Assembly: GCF_014207985.1 (NCBI RefSeq)
Contig: NZ_JACHMI010000001.1
Coordinates: 8,043,001-8,107,000 of the forward strand
Direction of reading: 5' to 3'
DNA: 64,000 nucleotides
Source of the DNA: Nonomuraea rubra
GTDB taxonomy: Bacteria; Actinomycetota; Actinomycetes; Streptosporangiales; Streptosporangiaceae
The notes below the pieces were generated by a model. The model saw nothing but the letters and a program-made list of their open reading frames with translations. It ran no database searches and was not told where the DNA came from. Positions 27,773 to 35,854 of the stretch are shown in pieces (positions within the stretch are counted from its first letter, which is position 1; every line of letters starts with the position of its first letter). The translations under genes were made by a program, and so were the position numbers.

Positions 27773-29241
27773 GCGGGGCGTTCCGGGGCCGGGGACGGCT
27801 CCGGGCGGGAGGGCGCGTCGGGGCGCGGCTGCGGCGTGAAGAAGCCACCACGCGAGGCGGCGCCGTCCTCACGCGCGGGCGGCGCAGCGGACGCGATCCC
27901 ACGGCGGCCAAGCGGCGCGGGCTCCGGCGCGAAGAACCCGTCGTGCTCGTGGGGGTCCGGCCGCCGGGAGAAGAAGTCCTCGTCGGGGTCCGGCTGCCGG
28001 GAGAAGAAGTCCTCCTGCTCGGCCTCGTGCGCGTGCGCCCCGAAGGGCTCCCCGCCCCGACCCGGCTCCCGGGAGAGCGCATCCGCGAGTCGCCGGGAGG
28101 CCGTCAGGGCGGCCAGCGCCGTCGTGATGGGAACGGCCGCGATGAGCCCGAGCGTGCCGACGACGCTGCGGACGATCTCCTGCGCGATGACCGGCGTCGA
28201 CAGAACCTCTCCCAATGGCTGCTCCCCGATGCTGAACAGCAGCAGCAACGGCAGCGACGCCCCCGCGTACGCCAGGATGATGGTGTTGATCACCGAGGCG
28301 ATGTGCGCCCGCCCGATCCGGCTCGCGGCCCGGTAGAGCTTGGCGAAGCCGTACGACGGGTTGGCGTGGGCCAGCTCGGCCACCGTCACCGACTGCGTGA
28401 CCGTGACGTCGTCGAGCACCCCGAGAGCGCCGATGATGATGCTGGCCAGCAGCAGCCCCTGCGTGTCGATGGACAGGCTCATGTCCAGGGCCAGCGCGCT
28501 GTCGTCGGTGATGCCGTTGAGCCGGGCGAACCCCAGCGCCGCGTACGACAGCACCCCGGTCAGCGCGAGGCTGGCCAGCGTCCCGAGCACGGCCACGGAC
28601 GTGGTGAGCGAGAAGCCGTGCGTCAGGTAGAGCACCGCCAGCATGATCGCCGACGCGCCCACGATGGCCACCAGCATGGGCGGCCGCCCCTCCAGGATGC
28701 CGGGGATCACGAACGTCAGCAGCAGCACGAACGTGACCGCCAGCCCCACCAGCGCCGTCACCCCCCGCCACCGCCCGAAGGCGATCACCGCCAGCGCGAA
28801 AGCCGCCCCGAACAGCCACAGCGGCAGCCCCCGGTCGTGATCGGAGATCTGGTAGGCGCCGTCGGCCCCGCGCAGCAGGATCACGTCGTCGCCCGTGCCG
28901 AAGTGCTGCGCCCCGGGCCCGCTGGGCAGGCGGAGCTCGACGTCCTGGCCCTCGTCGGGCCCCTCGCCGACCTTCACGACGGCGTTCCCGCAGGTGGCGG
29001 GGTCGTGCTGGGGCGTGCCCTCGGTGGCGGCCGGGCACGTCTTGAGCGTGACGCCGACGACCGTGCCGCTCAGCCGCTGCACGCCGGACTGCGCCGGCGC
29101 GGCCTCCTTCCCGCCGGACGGCCAGAGCCACACCAGGGCGATCAGCGTGACGACGGCCAGCGGCACCAGGACGGCCAGGCCGGCCACCACGGTACGCCGC
29201 GAGCTGGGGACGGCGGTGCCGTGCGCGTGGTTGGCGCCCAT
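27745..29241 (-). CDS. YibE/F family membrane protein
   Basis: The protein has 498 residues. It has an N-terminal anchor (residues about 17-40), an extracytoplasmic region of about 100 residues with two cysteines (KTCPA, ATCGN), and then about eight transmembrane helices of the YibE/F family (GILEGRPPMLVAIVGASAIM and GALGVLDDVTVTQSVTVAEL are characteristic). A long Pro/Arg/Asp-rich cytoplasmic tail follows, with DFFSRQPDPDEDFFSRRPDP repeats. The transport or other role is unknown. ATG 29241 has GGAGG 11 bases upstream. It is divergent from the DUF72 gene across a region with four GTGACGA repeats. Confidence 0.88.
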   Translation of the reverse strand: MGANHAHGTAVPSSRRTVVAGLAVLVPLAVVTLIALVWLWPSGGKEAAPAQSGVQRLSGTVVGVTLKTCPAATEGTPQHDPATCGNAVVKVGEGPDEGQDVELRLPSGPGAQHFGTGDDVILLRGADGAYQISDHDRGLPLWLFGAAFALAVIAFGRWRGVTALVGLAVTFVLLLTFVIPGILEGRPPMLVAIVGASAIMLAVLYLTHGFSLTTSVAVLGTLASLALTGVLSYAALGFARLNGITDDSALALDMSLSIDTQGLLLASIIIGALGVLDDVTVTQSVTVAELAHANPSYGFAKLYRAASRIGRAHIASVINTIILAYAGASLPLLLLFSIGEQPLGEVLSTPVIAQEIVRSVVGTLGLIAAVPITTALAALTASRRLADALSREPGRGGEPFGAHAHEAEQEDFFSRQPDPDEDFFSRRPDPHEHDGFFAPEPAPLGRRGIASAAPPAREDGAASRGGFFTPQPRPDAPSRPEPSPAPERPARHRRRTGR

Positions 29242-29263
29242 CGCGTGAAAGATCCTCCGAAGT

Positions 29264-29310
29264 GTGACGAACAGGGGTGACGAATCAGGGGTGACGAACA
29301 GGAGTGACGA
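29264..29310. repeat. Four GTGACGA direct repeats in divergent promoter region
   Basis: GTGACGA starts at 29264, 29277, 29291 and 29304, with spacers such as ACAGGG. The period is 13-14 bp. It lies between yibE/F and the DUF72-corA operon, in front of both starts. Confidence 0.85.
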
Positions 29311-29358
29311 ACTAGGACAGTTGTACTGCACGCGGCCCCGCAGGGTAGGCCAGATGCC

Positions 29359-30066
29359 ATGACACGGCTGGTGGGCACCTCCGGGTGGCAGTACAAGGAC
29401 TGGCGCGGGGTCCTGTATCCGGAGGGCGTGCCGCAGCGGCTCTGGCTGGAGACGTACGCGGCCGAGTTCGCCACCGTGGAGAGCAACAACGCCTTCTACC
29501 GGCTGCCGAGCCCGGAGTCGTTCGCCGCCTGGCGGGAGCGTACGCCGCCGGGGTTCGTGATGGCGGTGAAGGCCAGCAGGTTCCTCACCCACATCAAGCG
29601 GCTGGCCGAGCCGGAGGAGCCGGTCGCGCGCCTGATGGGCGCCGCCGCGGGGCTGAAGGAGAAGCTCGGCCCGATCCTGCTGCAGCTCCCGCCGACACTG
29701 AAGGCCGATCCGGCCAGGCTGGACCGGTGCCTGGGCTGCTTCCCCGCGGGGGTTCGGGTGGCCGTGGAGCCGCGCCACGACTCCTGGTGGACGGAGGAGG
29801 TGCGGGGGCTCCTGGCCGCGCGGGGTGCCGCCCTGTGCTGGGCCGACCGGCTGGGCCGGCCGCTGAGCCCGCTGTGGCGTACGACCGGCTGGGGTTACGT
29901 GCGCCTGCACCAGGGCCGGTCCGGCTGGGCGTACGGCGAGGGCGCGCTGCGGACCTGGGCCGCGCGGGTGCGCGAGGCGGGCTGGGAGGACGCGTTCGTC
30001 TACTTCAACAACGATCCGGGAGGGGCGGCCGTGCGGAACGCGAGACGATTTGTCAGACTCGCCTAG
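29359..30066 (+). CDS. DUF72 domain protein (first copy)
   Basis: The 235 residues form a TIM-barrel-like fold of the DUF72/YecE family (VGTSGWQYKDWRGVLYP, VESNNAFYRLPSPESFAAW, FVYFNNDPGGAAVRNA). The function is unknown. The family is widespread and sometimes found near Fe-S or DNA-related genes. ATG 29359 is used. Its stop TAG shares a G with the GTG start of corA (TAGTG), so the two genes are translated in tandem. A second DUF72 gene occurs at 42594, so the window carries two paralogs. Confidence 0.9.
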   Translation: MTRLVGTSGWQYKDWRGVLYPEGVPQRLWLETYAAEFATVESNNAFYRLPSPESFAAWRERTPPGFVMAVKASRFLTHIKRLAEPEEPVARLMGAAAGLKEKLGPILLQLPPTLKADPARLDRCLGCFPAGVRVAVEPRHDSWWTEEVRGLLAARGAALCWADRLGRPLSPLWRTTGWGYVRLHQGRSGWAYGEGALRTWAARVREAGWEDAFVYFNNDPGGAAVRNARRFVRLA

Positions 30067-31034
30067 TGCACACGCGGCTTTACCGGAACGGCGTCCTGGA
30101 GAAGGAAGGCTTCCCGATCGAGGAGGTCTCCGACCACGTGGCGGACCCGGCGAACGCGGTCTGGTTCGACCTGTGCGCCCCGTCGCCCGACCAGCTCTCC
30201 CTGATCGGCGAGGAGCTGGGGCTGCACGAGCTGGCGGTCGAGGACGTCCTCACCGACCATCAGCGGCCGAAGGTGGACGTCTACGACAACCACCTGTTCA
30301 TCACCGTGTACGGGCTGCACCTGGAGCAGGGCCGGCTCGTCCCCGTCGAGGTGGACGTCTTCGTCACCGCGAACGCCCTGGTCACCGTGCGGGAGAACGA
30401 CCGTTTCGACATCGGCGGGGTGGTCAGGCGCTGGGACGCGGGCGCCCGCATGGCCCGCCACGGCGTCACGTTCCTGCTGCACGGCCTGCTCGACTACGTC
30501 GTGGACCAGCACTTCGACCTGGTGCAGGACCTCGACGGGCAGGTCGAGGCGATGGAGGAGGCGCTGTTCGTGCAGGGCGTGCGCGAGAGCAGGGCGCTGC
30601 AGCACTCCATGTACCTGCTGCGCAAGGACACCACCAAGCTGCGCAGGATCACCTTCCCGATGCGCGAGGTGGTCGGCACCCTGCTCCGCCGCGACCAGGA
30701 CCTCGTCGCCGACCCCGTCATGAAGCCGTACTTCGAGGACGTCTACGACCACGTCCTGCGCGTCACCGAGTGGGTGGAGTCCATCCGCGACATGCTCGCG
30801 AACGTGCGCGAGACCCGCCTGTCGCAGCAGGGCTTCCGGCTGAACGAGATCATGAAGCGGGTCACGAGCTGGGCCGCGATCATCGCCGTGCCGACCGCGA
30901 TCACCGGCTTCTACGGCCAGAACGTGCCCTATCCGGGGACGGGGGAGCCGATCGGCTTCTGGACGTCCTCGGTGCTGGTGGCGCTGGCCTCAGCGGGACT
31001 GTACGCGGTGTTCAAGAAGAAGGACTGGCTGTAG
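30066..31034 (+). CDS. corA: CorA-family magnesium/cobalt transporter
   Basis: The protein has 322 residues: a soluble N-terminal domain with long helices, then two C-terminal transmembrane helices (about 255-275 and 290-312). The channel signature appears as YGQN instead of the usual YGMN, a Met-to-Gln change in the first pore motif (TAITGFYGQNVPYPG). It ends with a basic FKKKDWL, typical of the family. Start GTG 30066 overlaps the DUF72 stop. The 3' end overlaps the convergent DUF1850 gene by 45 bp. Confidence 0.93.
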   Translation: MHTRLYRNGVLEKEGFPIEEVSDHVADPANAVWFDLCAPSPDQLSLIGEELGLHELAVEDVLTDHQRPKVDVYDNHLFITVYGLHLEQGRLVPVEVDVFVTANALVTVRENDRFDIGGVVRRWDAGARMARHGVTFLLHGLLDYVVDQHFDLVQDLDGQVEAMEEALFVQGVRESRALQHSMYLLRKDTTKLRRITFPMREVVGTLLRRDQDLVADPVMKPYFEDVYDHVLRVTEWVESIRDMLANVRETRLSQQGFRLNEIMKRVTSWAAIIAVPTAITGFYGQNVPYPGTGEPIGFWTSSVLVALASAGLYAVFKKKDWL

Positions 31035-31490
31035 GGCCGCGAAGGTTCCGGGGCAGGGCCGGCTCGTGACCCGCCGGGTGTGCACGAGTGACAGCCGCAC
31101 CTCGCCGGCGCCCGAGGCCGGGTAGAGAGGCAGGCAGCGCCCGCCCGAGATGACCGTCCTGCGGCCGATGGAGGTGGTCAGCAGCGACAGTTCCTCGTAC
31201 GTGGCGGGCTCGGCCAGCCGCAGCAGCCACAGGCCTCCCGGCAGGCGCACCCGCTCGCCCTCGACCGCGTAGTAGTCCAGCACGCCCTCGTTGACGGACA
31301 CGACGGCCCGCATGGTGAAGCGGGGGCCGTCGACGGTGAAGAGCTCGGCGGAGGGGGCTCGGTAGATCGAATGGACGTACCCGATCCCGAACCCCCGGGA
31401 GACGGGGAGGCCGTTGGCGGTGAGGCGCCCGGCGCCGTCGCCGGTGCCGAGCGCCGTCACCGCCGCGAGCGCCAGGAGCAGGCGGATCAG
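30990..31490 (-). CDS. DUF1850 protein of TAXI-TRAP operon, probable CTG start
   Basis: DUF1850 proteins accompany TAXI-type TRAP transporters. The core reads GFGIGYVHSIYRAPSAELF, then LPGGLWLLRLAEP and VRLSLVHTRRV. A GTG at 31460 would give 156 residues but cuts off a clear signal-peptide core (IRLLLALAAVTALG) encoded just before it. In that frame the first plausible initiator is CTG at 31490. It overlaps the binding-protein stop as CTGA and has AAGGAG upstream. With this start the protein has 166 residues and a Sec signal. The 3' end overlaps corA antisense. It probably acts in the envelope with the transporter. Confidence 0.75.
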   Translation of the reverse strand: MIRLLLALAAVTALGTGDGAGRLTANGLPVSRGFGIGYVHSIYRAPSAELFTVDGPRFTMRAVVSVNEGVLDYYAVEGERVRLPGGLWLLRLAEPATYEELSLLTTSIGRRTVISGGRCLPLYPASGAGEVRLSLVHTRRVTSRPCPGTFAALQPVLLLEHRVQSR

Positions 31491-32440
31491 CCCTTCTCCT
31501 TGTAGTACCGCGCGGCCCCGGGGTGCAGGCCGACCGGGGCCACCTGCTGGCCCATGGCCGGGTCGAGCTTCTCGGCCTCCGGGTGCACCTTCGCCAGCTC
31601 GGCCTTCTTCTCGAACAGGGTCTTGGTGATGTCGTAGGCGAGCTGCTCGCTCATCGAGTCGGGCACCAGCAGCACGTTGGCGATGCCGACGGTCTGGAGC
31701 TTGCCGGACAGCTTGTAGGTGGCGGACATGTCCACGTTCAGCGCCACGTACTGCTGGCCGTACGTGGACTGCATCTTCGCCAGCACGTCGCTGGTGTCGA
31801 GCATCTTCATGTCCGGCTTGCTGGTGGCCAGGTCGGTGATGCCGGCGGTGGGCAGGCCGCCGACCCAGAAGAACGCGTCGATCGTGTCGTCCTTGACCGC
31901 CTGGACGGACTCGTTGATCGACAGCTGCTGCTTGGTGATGTCGGTGTCGGGATCGAGCCCGGCGGCCTCCAGCATGCGCCTGGCCACGACCTGGGTGCCG
32001 GAGTTGGCGGGGCCGAGCGAGACGCGCTTGCCCTTCAGGTCGGCGACCTTGGTGGCCTCGACGCCGGGGGCGACCACGACGTGCGTGTAGTTGTCGTAGA
32101 TGCGGGCGATGGCCTTGACGGGCTGCTTGGCGGTGAAGGTGTCCTTGCCGTTCACCGCGTCGGCGGCCGTGTCGGACTGGGAGAACCCGATGTGCGCCTT
32201 GCCGGAGGCCAGCAGCTTGATGTTCTCGACGGAGGCCGAGGTGACGGACGCGGTGGCCCGGGTGTTGGCGATGTTGGCCGAGAGCTGCTGGGCCAGGCCG
32301 CCGCCGTAGACGTAGTAGACGCCGGTCGTGCCGCCGGTGGCGATCGACAGCCGGTTGCCCGAGCCGCCGCCGGCGCCACCGCCGCCGCAGCCCGCGGCCG
32401 CCAGGACGGCGGCGGCGACGATCGTGAGAATCCGCTTCAC
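31487..32440 (-). CDS. TAXI-family TRAP transporter substrate-binding lipoprotein
   Basis: The protein has 317 residues with a lipoprotein signal (lipobox AAAGCGG near residue 18). The mature part begins with LSIATGGTTGVYYVYGGGLA, the TAXI hallmark, and contains LKGKRVSLGPANSGTQ and AFFWVGGLP. It captures a solute, in this family often glutamate/2-oxoglutarate or other carboxylates, and hands it to the fused permease. Start GTG 32440 overlaps the permease stop as GTGA. It is the middle gene of permease-TAXI-DUF1850. Confidence 0.95.
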   Translation of the reverse strand: MKRILTIVAAAVLAAAGCGGGGAGGGSGNRLSIATGGTTGVYYVYGGGLAQQLSANIANTRATASVTSASVENIKLLASGKAHIGFSQSDTAADAVNGKDTFTAKQPVKAIARIYDNYTHVVVAPGVEATKVADLKGKRVSLGPANSGTQVVARRMLEAAGLDPDTDITKQQLSINESVQAVKDDTIDAFFWVGGLPTAGITDLATSKPDMKMLDTSDVLAKMQSTYGQQYVALNVDMSATYKLSGKLQTVGIANVLLVPDSMSEQLAYDITKTLFEKKAELAKVHPEAEKLDPAMGQQVAPVGLHPGAARYYKEKG

Positions 32441-34413
32441 GCTGTTCTCCTTCTCCTGCTTCTGATGAGGTGCACGGCGGCGGCCACGCCGAGTACGGCC
32501 AGGCCGGCGACGATGGGGACGGGCTCGAGGAACAGCAGCAGCACCGCGGCGACCGCGGCCAGCAGCCGCTCGGGCCAGCCGGCCAGCCCGCCCGTGGCCA
32601 TGGCCAGCGCGGCCACCGCGACGGCGGAGACCGCGGTCATCAGCAGCACGGTGCCGATCGGACCCTGGAAGAGCAGCGCCTGCCCGTTGGGCGTCAGCAC
32701 GAAGGCGAACGGCACCAGGAACGCCGGCAAGGTGTAACGCCAGGTCATCATCATGGTCTTGTACGTGTTGCCGCCGGTGATCGCGGCCGCCGCGACCGCG
32801 GACAGCGCCGTGGGCGGGCTCACCTCCGACAGCACCGCGTAGTAGAAGACGAACATGTACGCCTCGGGCCTGGTGACGCCGAGGTCGAAGAGCGCCGGCC
32901 CGATGATCACGGCGGCGATGATGAAGCTGGCCGTCACCGGCACGGCCAGGCCCAGCAGCAGCACCGCGACGGCCGCCATGACGGTGGTGATGATCAGGTT
33001 GCCGGCGCCGATGTCCACGATGATGTCGGCCAGGTTCTGGCCGAGCCCGGTCAGCGTGATCGAGCCCACGATGATGCCCGCCGCCGCGCAGACCGCGGTC
33101 ACCGGCAGCACCTCCAGCGCGCCCTTGGCCAGCGCCTGCCCGATCCGCCTGGGCCCCATCCGATGCGCGGGGTCGAGGAACGACAGCAGGAACGCGACCG
33201 CCGTGGCGATCACGACCGACTGGAACGCCGACCGGTCCAGCGCCATCAGCACGACGATGAGGATCAGCGAGCTGAAGTGGTAGCCGAAGCGCAGCAGCAG
33301 CCGCCCGGCCCCGGGGGCGTCCACCTGCACGGCGTGGGTGCCGAAGCGGCGCGAGTCGATCTCGATGGCCAGGAAGATGCCGAGGTAGTACAGCAGCGTG
33401 GGGATCGTCGCGTAGAGCAGCACCTGGAGGTAGCTGACCCCGAGGTACTCGGCGATGATGAACGCCGCCGCGCCGAGCGTGGGCGGCGACAGGATGGCGC
33501 CGATGCCGCCGGCCGCGAGGATGCCGCCCGCGGGCTCCCTGGGGTAGCCGGCCCGCCGCAGCACGGGCCAGGCCACGCTGCCCAGGCTGACGGTGGTGGC
33601 CACGCCCGAGCCCGACACGGTGCCGAGCAGGAAGCCGGCCGTGGTGACGGTGCGGCCGGGGGCGGCGCGGGACTTGCGGAAGGCGGCGAAGCTCAGGTCG
33701 ATGAAGAACTTGCTGGCGCCGGAGTAGTCGAGCACCGCGCCGTAAATGGTGAACAGGATGATGTAACTGGCCGCCACCTGCATCGGGACGCCGAAGAAGC
33801 CCTCGGTGCCGGTGTAGAGCTGCGACACGATTTGCCCGATATCAAACCCGATATGGCCGATGGTCCAATCGATCGGCAAATATGCACCGTAGTACGCATA
33901 AATCAGGAAAACGACGCAAATGATGGCGAAGGACCAGCCGACCGTGCGCCGTACCGCCTCCAGCAGCAGCACCGTCAGCACCACGCCCGCCACGATGTCC
34001 GCGTCCGACAGCGCCGCGCCCGAACCCCGGTCGCGGAACGCGTCGATGTCCAGCAGCGGGTAGACCAGCACCGCCAGCGACACCGCCGCCAGCGCCCAGT
34101 CGAGCACGCTCGGCCACTCCACCCGCGGCCCGTCCCCCAGGGGGACGGGCTCGGGCCGCCGCAGGAGGCGCCGCGCGTACGGCGCCATCCCGGAGCGGTA
34201 ACAGAGGAAGACCAGCGGCAGCGCCACCGCCAGGAATGTCATCCGGTGCTCGATCGCCTCGACCGGCCGGAAGACCACCACCAGCGAATACGCGGAGAGC
34301 AGCCCGCCCACGACCCACACGCCGAGTTTGAGCGGCCCGCCCAATTGTCGTGCCGGACGTTCCTGCTCGTGGGCCGAGACCAGCTCTGCCTCTCGGTCGC
34401 TCAGCTCGGTCAA
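32437..34413 (-). CDS. TRAP transporter fused 4TM/12TM permease
   Basis: The protein has about 658 residues and many transmembrane helices, with the small (DctQ-like) and large (DctM-like) membrane subunits in one chain as usual for TAXI systems (GTVSGSGVATTVSLGSVAWP, GGILAAGGIGAILSPPTLGA). It drives secondary uptake with a Na+ or H+ gradient. I chose TTG 34413 because GGGGAGGA lies 5-6 bases upstream; GTG 34431 extends it by six codons. Codons for residues about 165-200 (nt 33825-33930) are unusually rich in A/T third positions. The 70-bp upstream gap is AT-rich and includes a -10-like TAAAGT. Confidence 0.93.
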   Translation of the reverse strand: MTELSDREAELVSAHEQERPARQLGGPLKLGVWVVGGLLSAYSLVVVFRPVEAIEHRMTFLAVALPLVFLCYRSGMAPYARRLLRRPEPVPLGDGPRVEWPSVLDWALAAVSLAVLVYPLLDIDAFRDRGSGAALSDADIVAGVVLTVLLLEAVRRTVGWSFAIICVVFLIYAYYGAYLPIDWTIGHIGFDIGQIVSQLYTGTEGFFGVPMQVAASYIILFTIYGAVLDYSGASKFFIDLSFAAFRKSRAAPGRTVTTAGFLLGTVSGSGVATTVSLGSVAWPVLRRAGYPREPAGGILAAGGIGAILSPPTLGAAAFIIAEYLGVSYLQVLLYATIPTLLYYLGIFLAIEIDSRRFGTHAVQVDAPGAGRLLLRFGYHFSSLILIVVLMALDRSAFQSVVIATAVAFLLSFLDPAHRMGPRRIGQALAKGALEVLPVTAVCAAAGIIVGSITLTGLGQNLADIIVDIGAGNLIITTVMAAVAVLLLGLAVPVTASFIIAAVIIGPALFDLGVTRPEAYMFVFYYAVLSEVSPPTALSAVAAAAITGGNTYKTMMMTWRYTLPAFLVPFAFVLTPNGQALLFQGPIGTVLLMTAVSAVAVAALAMATGGLAGWPERLLAAVAAVLLLFLEPVPIVAGLAVLGVAAAVHLIRSRRRRTA

Positions 34414-34502
34414 GTGCGTCCTCCCCGACACGGCGTTGCAGGGACTTTACGAGCCTTTTACTTGATCAGGGAAGCCTCTGTTACGCATTTGATTTCCGCT
34501 CG

Positions 34503-35678
34503 TCAGCCGAACGGTCGTGATCGCGCGGCCAGCCGCTCGATCGGCACCTCCCCCGCCTGGCTCCCGTCGCGCAGCCGCACCGCCGCCCGCCCGCCGGCCA
34601 CCTCACGCGGCCCCACCACGAGCTGGTACGGCACCAGCCGGTGCGCCCTGATCCTGGCCCCGAGGCTGCCCCGGTCGGCGGGCACCAGCTCGGCCCGCAG
34701 CCCGGCCGCCACGCACCGGCGCAGCACCTCCTCGGCGCCGGCCCCTTCGGCGTCCGACAGCGGCAGCACCACCGCCTGCACCGGGGCCAGCCAGGCGGGG
34801 AAGGCGCCGCCGTGCACCTCGATGAGGTGCGCGACCAGCCGCTCGATGCCGCCGACCACGCTGCGGTGCACCATCACCGGCCGCTCGCCGCCCACGTAGC
34901 GCAGGTCGAAGCGCTCGGGCTGGAAGTAGTCAACCTGGACGGTCGACAGGGTCGACTCGCGGCCGGCCGGGTCGGCGATCTGGATGTCGATCTTCGGGCC
35001 GTAGAAGGCGCCCTCGCCGCGTTCCTCGTCGTAGGGGCGGCCCCGTTCCTTCAGCACGTCCCGCAGGACCGACTCCGAGCGCGCCCACATGGCCGGGTCG
35101 TCCACGAACTTCTCACCCTCGCCGCGCAGCGACAGCCGGTAGCGCGCGGCCCGGATGCCGAGCCGCTCGTGCGCGGCCTCGATCAGGTCGAGCGCGGCCG
35201 ACACCTCGGCGGCGGCCTGCTCGGGCGCGCAGAACACGTGCCCGTCGTTGAGCTGGATCGCTCGCACCCTGGTCAGCCCGCCCAGCACGCCCGACAGCTC
35301 CGAGCGGTACATGCCGCCCAGCTCGGCGATGCGCAGCGGCAGCTCGCGGTGGCTGCGCTGCCGGGAGCGGTAGACGATCGCGTGGTGCGGGCACAGGCTG
35401 GGCCGCAGCACGAACTCCTCCCCGCCCACCATCATGGGCGGGAACATGTCCTCGGCGTAGTGGGCCCAGTGCCCCGATCGTTCGTACAGCTCGCGTTTGC
35501 CGAGCACCGGCGAGTTGACGTGCTGGTAGCCGTTGCGGCGTTCCAGCTCGTACACGTAGTCCTCGACGGCCTTGCGCACGGCCGCGCCCGCGGGCAGCCA
35601 GTACGGCAGGCCGGCGCCGATCAGCGGATCGGTGTCGAAGATGCCCAGCTCACGGCCGAGCCTGCGATGGTCGTTCAT
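34503..35678 (-). CDS. Short threonyl-tRNA synthetase lacking TGS and editing domains
   Basis: The 391 residues contain only the class II catalytic core and anticodon-binding domain; normal bacterial ThrRS has about 640 with N-terminal TGS and editing domains. It begins right at the catalytic core (DHRRLGRELGIFDTDPLIG). Zinc-ligand equivalents are kept: Cys in SLCPHH, His in NDGHVFC and His in VMVHRSVVGG. Motif 2 MYRSELSGVLGGLTRVR and the C-terminal VVLPLSDAE domain are present. So it should charge tRNA-Thr but cannot proofread Ser in cis. ATG 35678 has GGAGAGG at good spacing; ATG 35684 is too close to it. A threonine-rich leader peptide and hairpins precede it. It is likely a second, inducible ThrRS. 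The gene for the full-length one is not in the window. Confidence 0.9.
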   Translation of the reverse strand: MNDHRRLGRELGIFDTDPLIGAGLPYWLPAGAAVRKAVEDYVYELERRNGYQHVNSPVLGKRELYERSGHWAHYAEDMFPPMMVGGEEFVLRPSLCPHHAIVYRSRQRSHRELPLRIAELGGMYRSELSGVLGGLTRVRAIQLNDGHVFCAPEQAAAEVSAALDLIEAAHERLGIRAARYRLSLRGEGEKFVDDPAMWARSESVLRDVLKERGRPYDEERGEGAFYGPKIDIQIADPAGRESTLSTVQVDYFQPERFDLRYVGGERPVMVHRSVVGGIERLVAHLIEVHGGAFPAWLAPVQAVVLPLSDAEGAGAEEVLRRCVAAGLRAELVPADRGSLGARIRAHRLVPYQLVVGPREVAGGRAAVRLRDGSQAGEVPIERLAARSRPFG

Positions 35679-35715
35679 GATCATCCTCTCCGTGGAAAGG
35701 GCGAACGACCAGCAC

Positions 35716-35735
35716 TCCCGGGCGTCCGCCCGGGA
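35716..35735 (-). terminator. Attenuator hairpin upstream of thrS-like gene
   Basis: A perfect 8-bp stem (TCCCGGGC / GCCCGGGA, loop GGAC on the minus strand) lies 9 bases after the leader-peptide stop and 38 bases before the synthetase start. It lacks a U-tract. Part of its first arm (CCGGG) could pair instead with CCCGG at the end of the leader peptide coding region. Confidence 0.6.
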
Positions 35736-35744
35736 AGCATGGAT

Positions 35745-35807
35745 TCAGCGCGCCGGGACGGTGTCCGGCGTCGTCGTGACGGAGGCGCGCTGCATGTGCA
35801 CGACCAT
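35745..35807 (-). CDS. Threonine-rich leader peptide of attenuator
   Basis: This 20-codon frame starts with ATG 35807 (or ATG 35795) and contains three consecutive ACG threonine codons (35777-35769) and an ACC two codons later, in the context SVTTTPDTVP. It is followed by a stop and hairpins, then the ThrRS gene. Four Thr among the last ten residues, directly ahead of a ThrRS gene, is the signature of ribosome-mediated attenuation. GAGG lies 10 bases before the first ATG. The peptide itself is not expected to have a function. Confidence 0.65.
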   Translation of the reverse strand: MVVHMQRASVTTTPDTVPAR

Positions 35808-35850
35808 AGCACGCGGGCCTCGCGTAGATCTTCGGCGTTGAAAACGTCAA
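35745..35850 (-). promoter_or_regulatory. Promoter and leader of ThrRS attenuator
   Basis: TTGACG at 35850-35845 (minus strand) is a good -35. The -10 region near 35827-35822 (CTACGC) is weak. Inside the leader, AGCGCGCC (35791-35784) and GGCGCGCT (35754-35747) are perfect 8-bp inverted repeats that bracket the threonine codons. A ribosome stalled on these codons would cover the first arm and free the second. Confidence 0.5.
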
Positions 35851-35854
35851 ATGA

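Noticed and set aside
30990..31460. GTG 31460 as start of the DUF1850 protein
   Set aside because: It would remove the hydrophobic signal core encoded just before it and leave a gap to the upstream gene. The CTG start fits better.
35685..35850. T-box riboswitch upstream of the ThrRS gene
   Set aside because: The leader is too short and I see no T-box sequence or stem I specifier loop. The Thr-codon leader peptide explains the region better.
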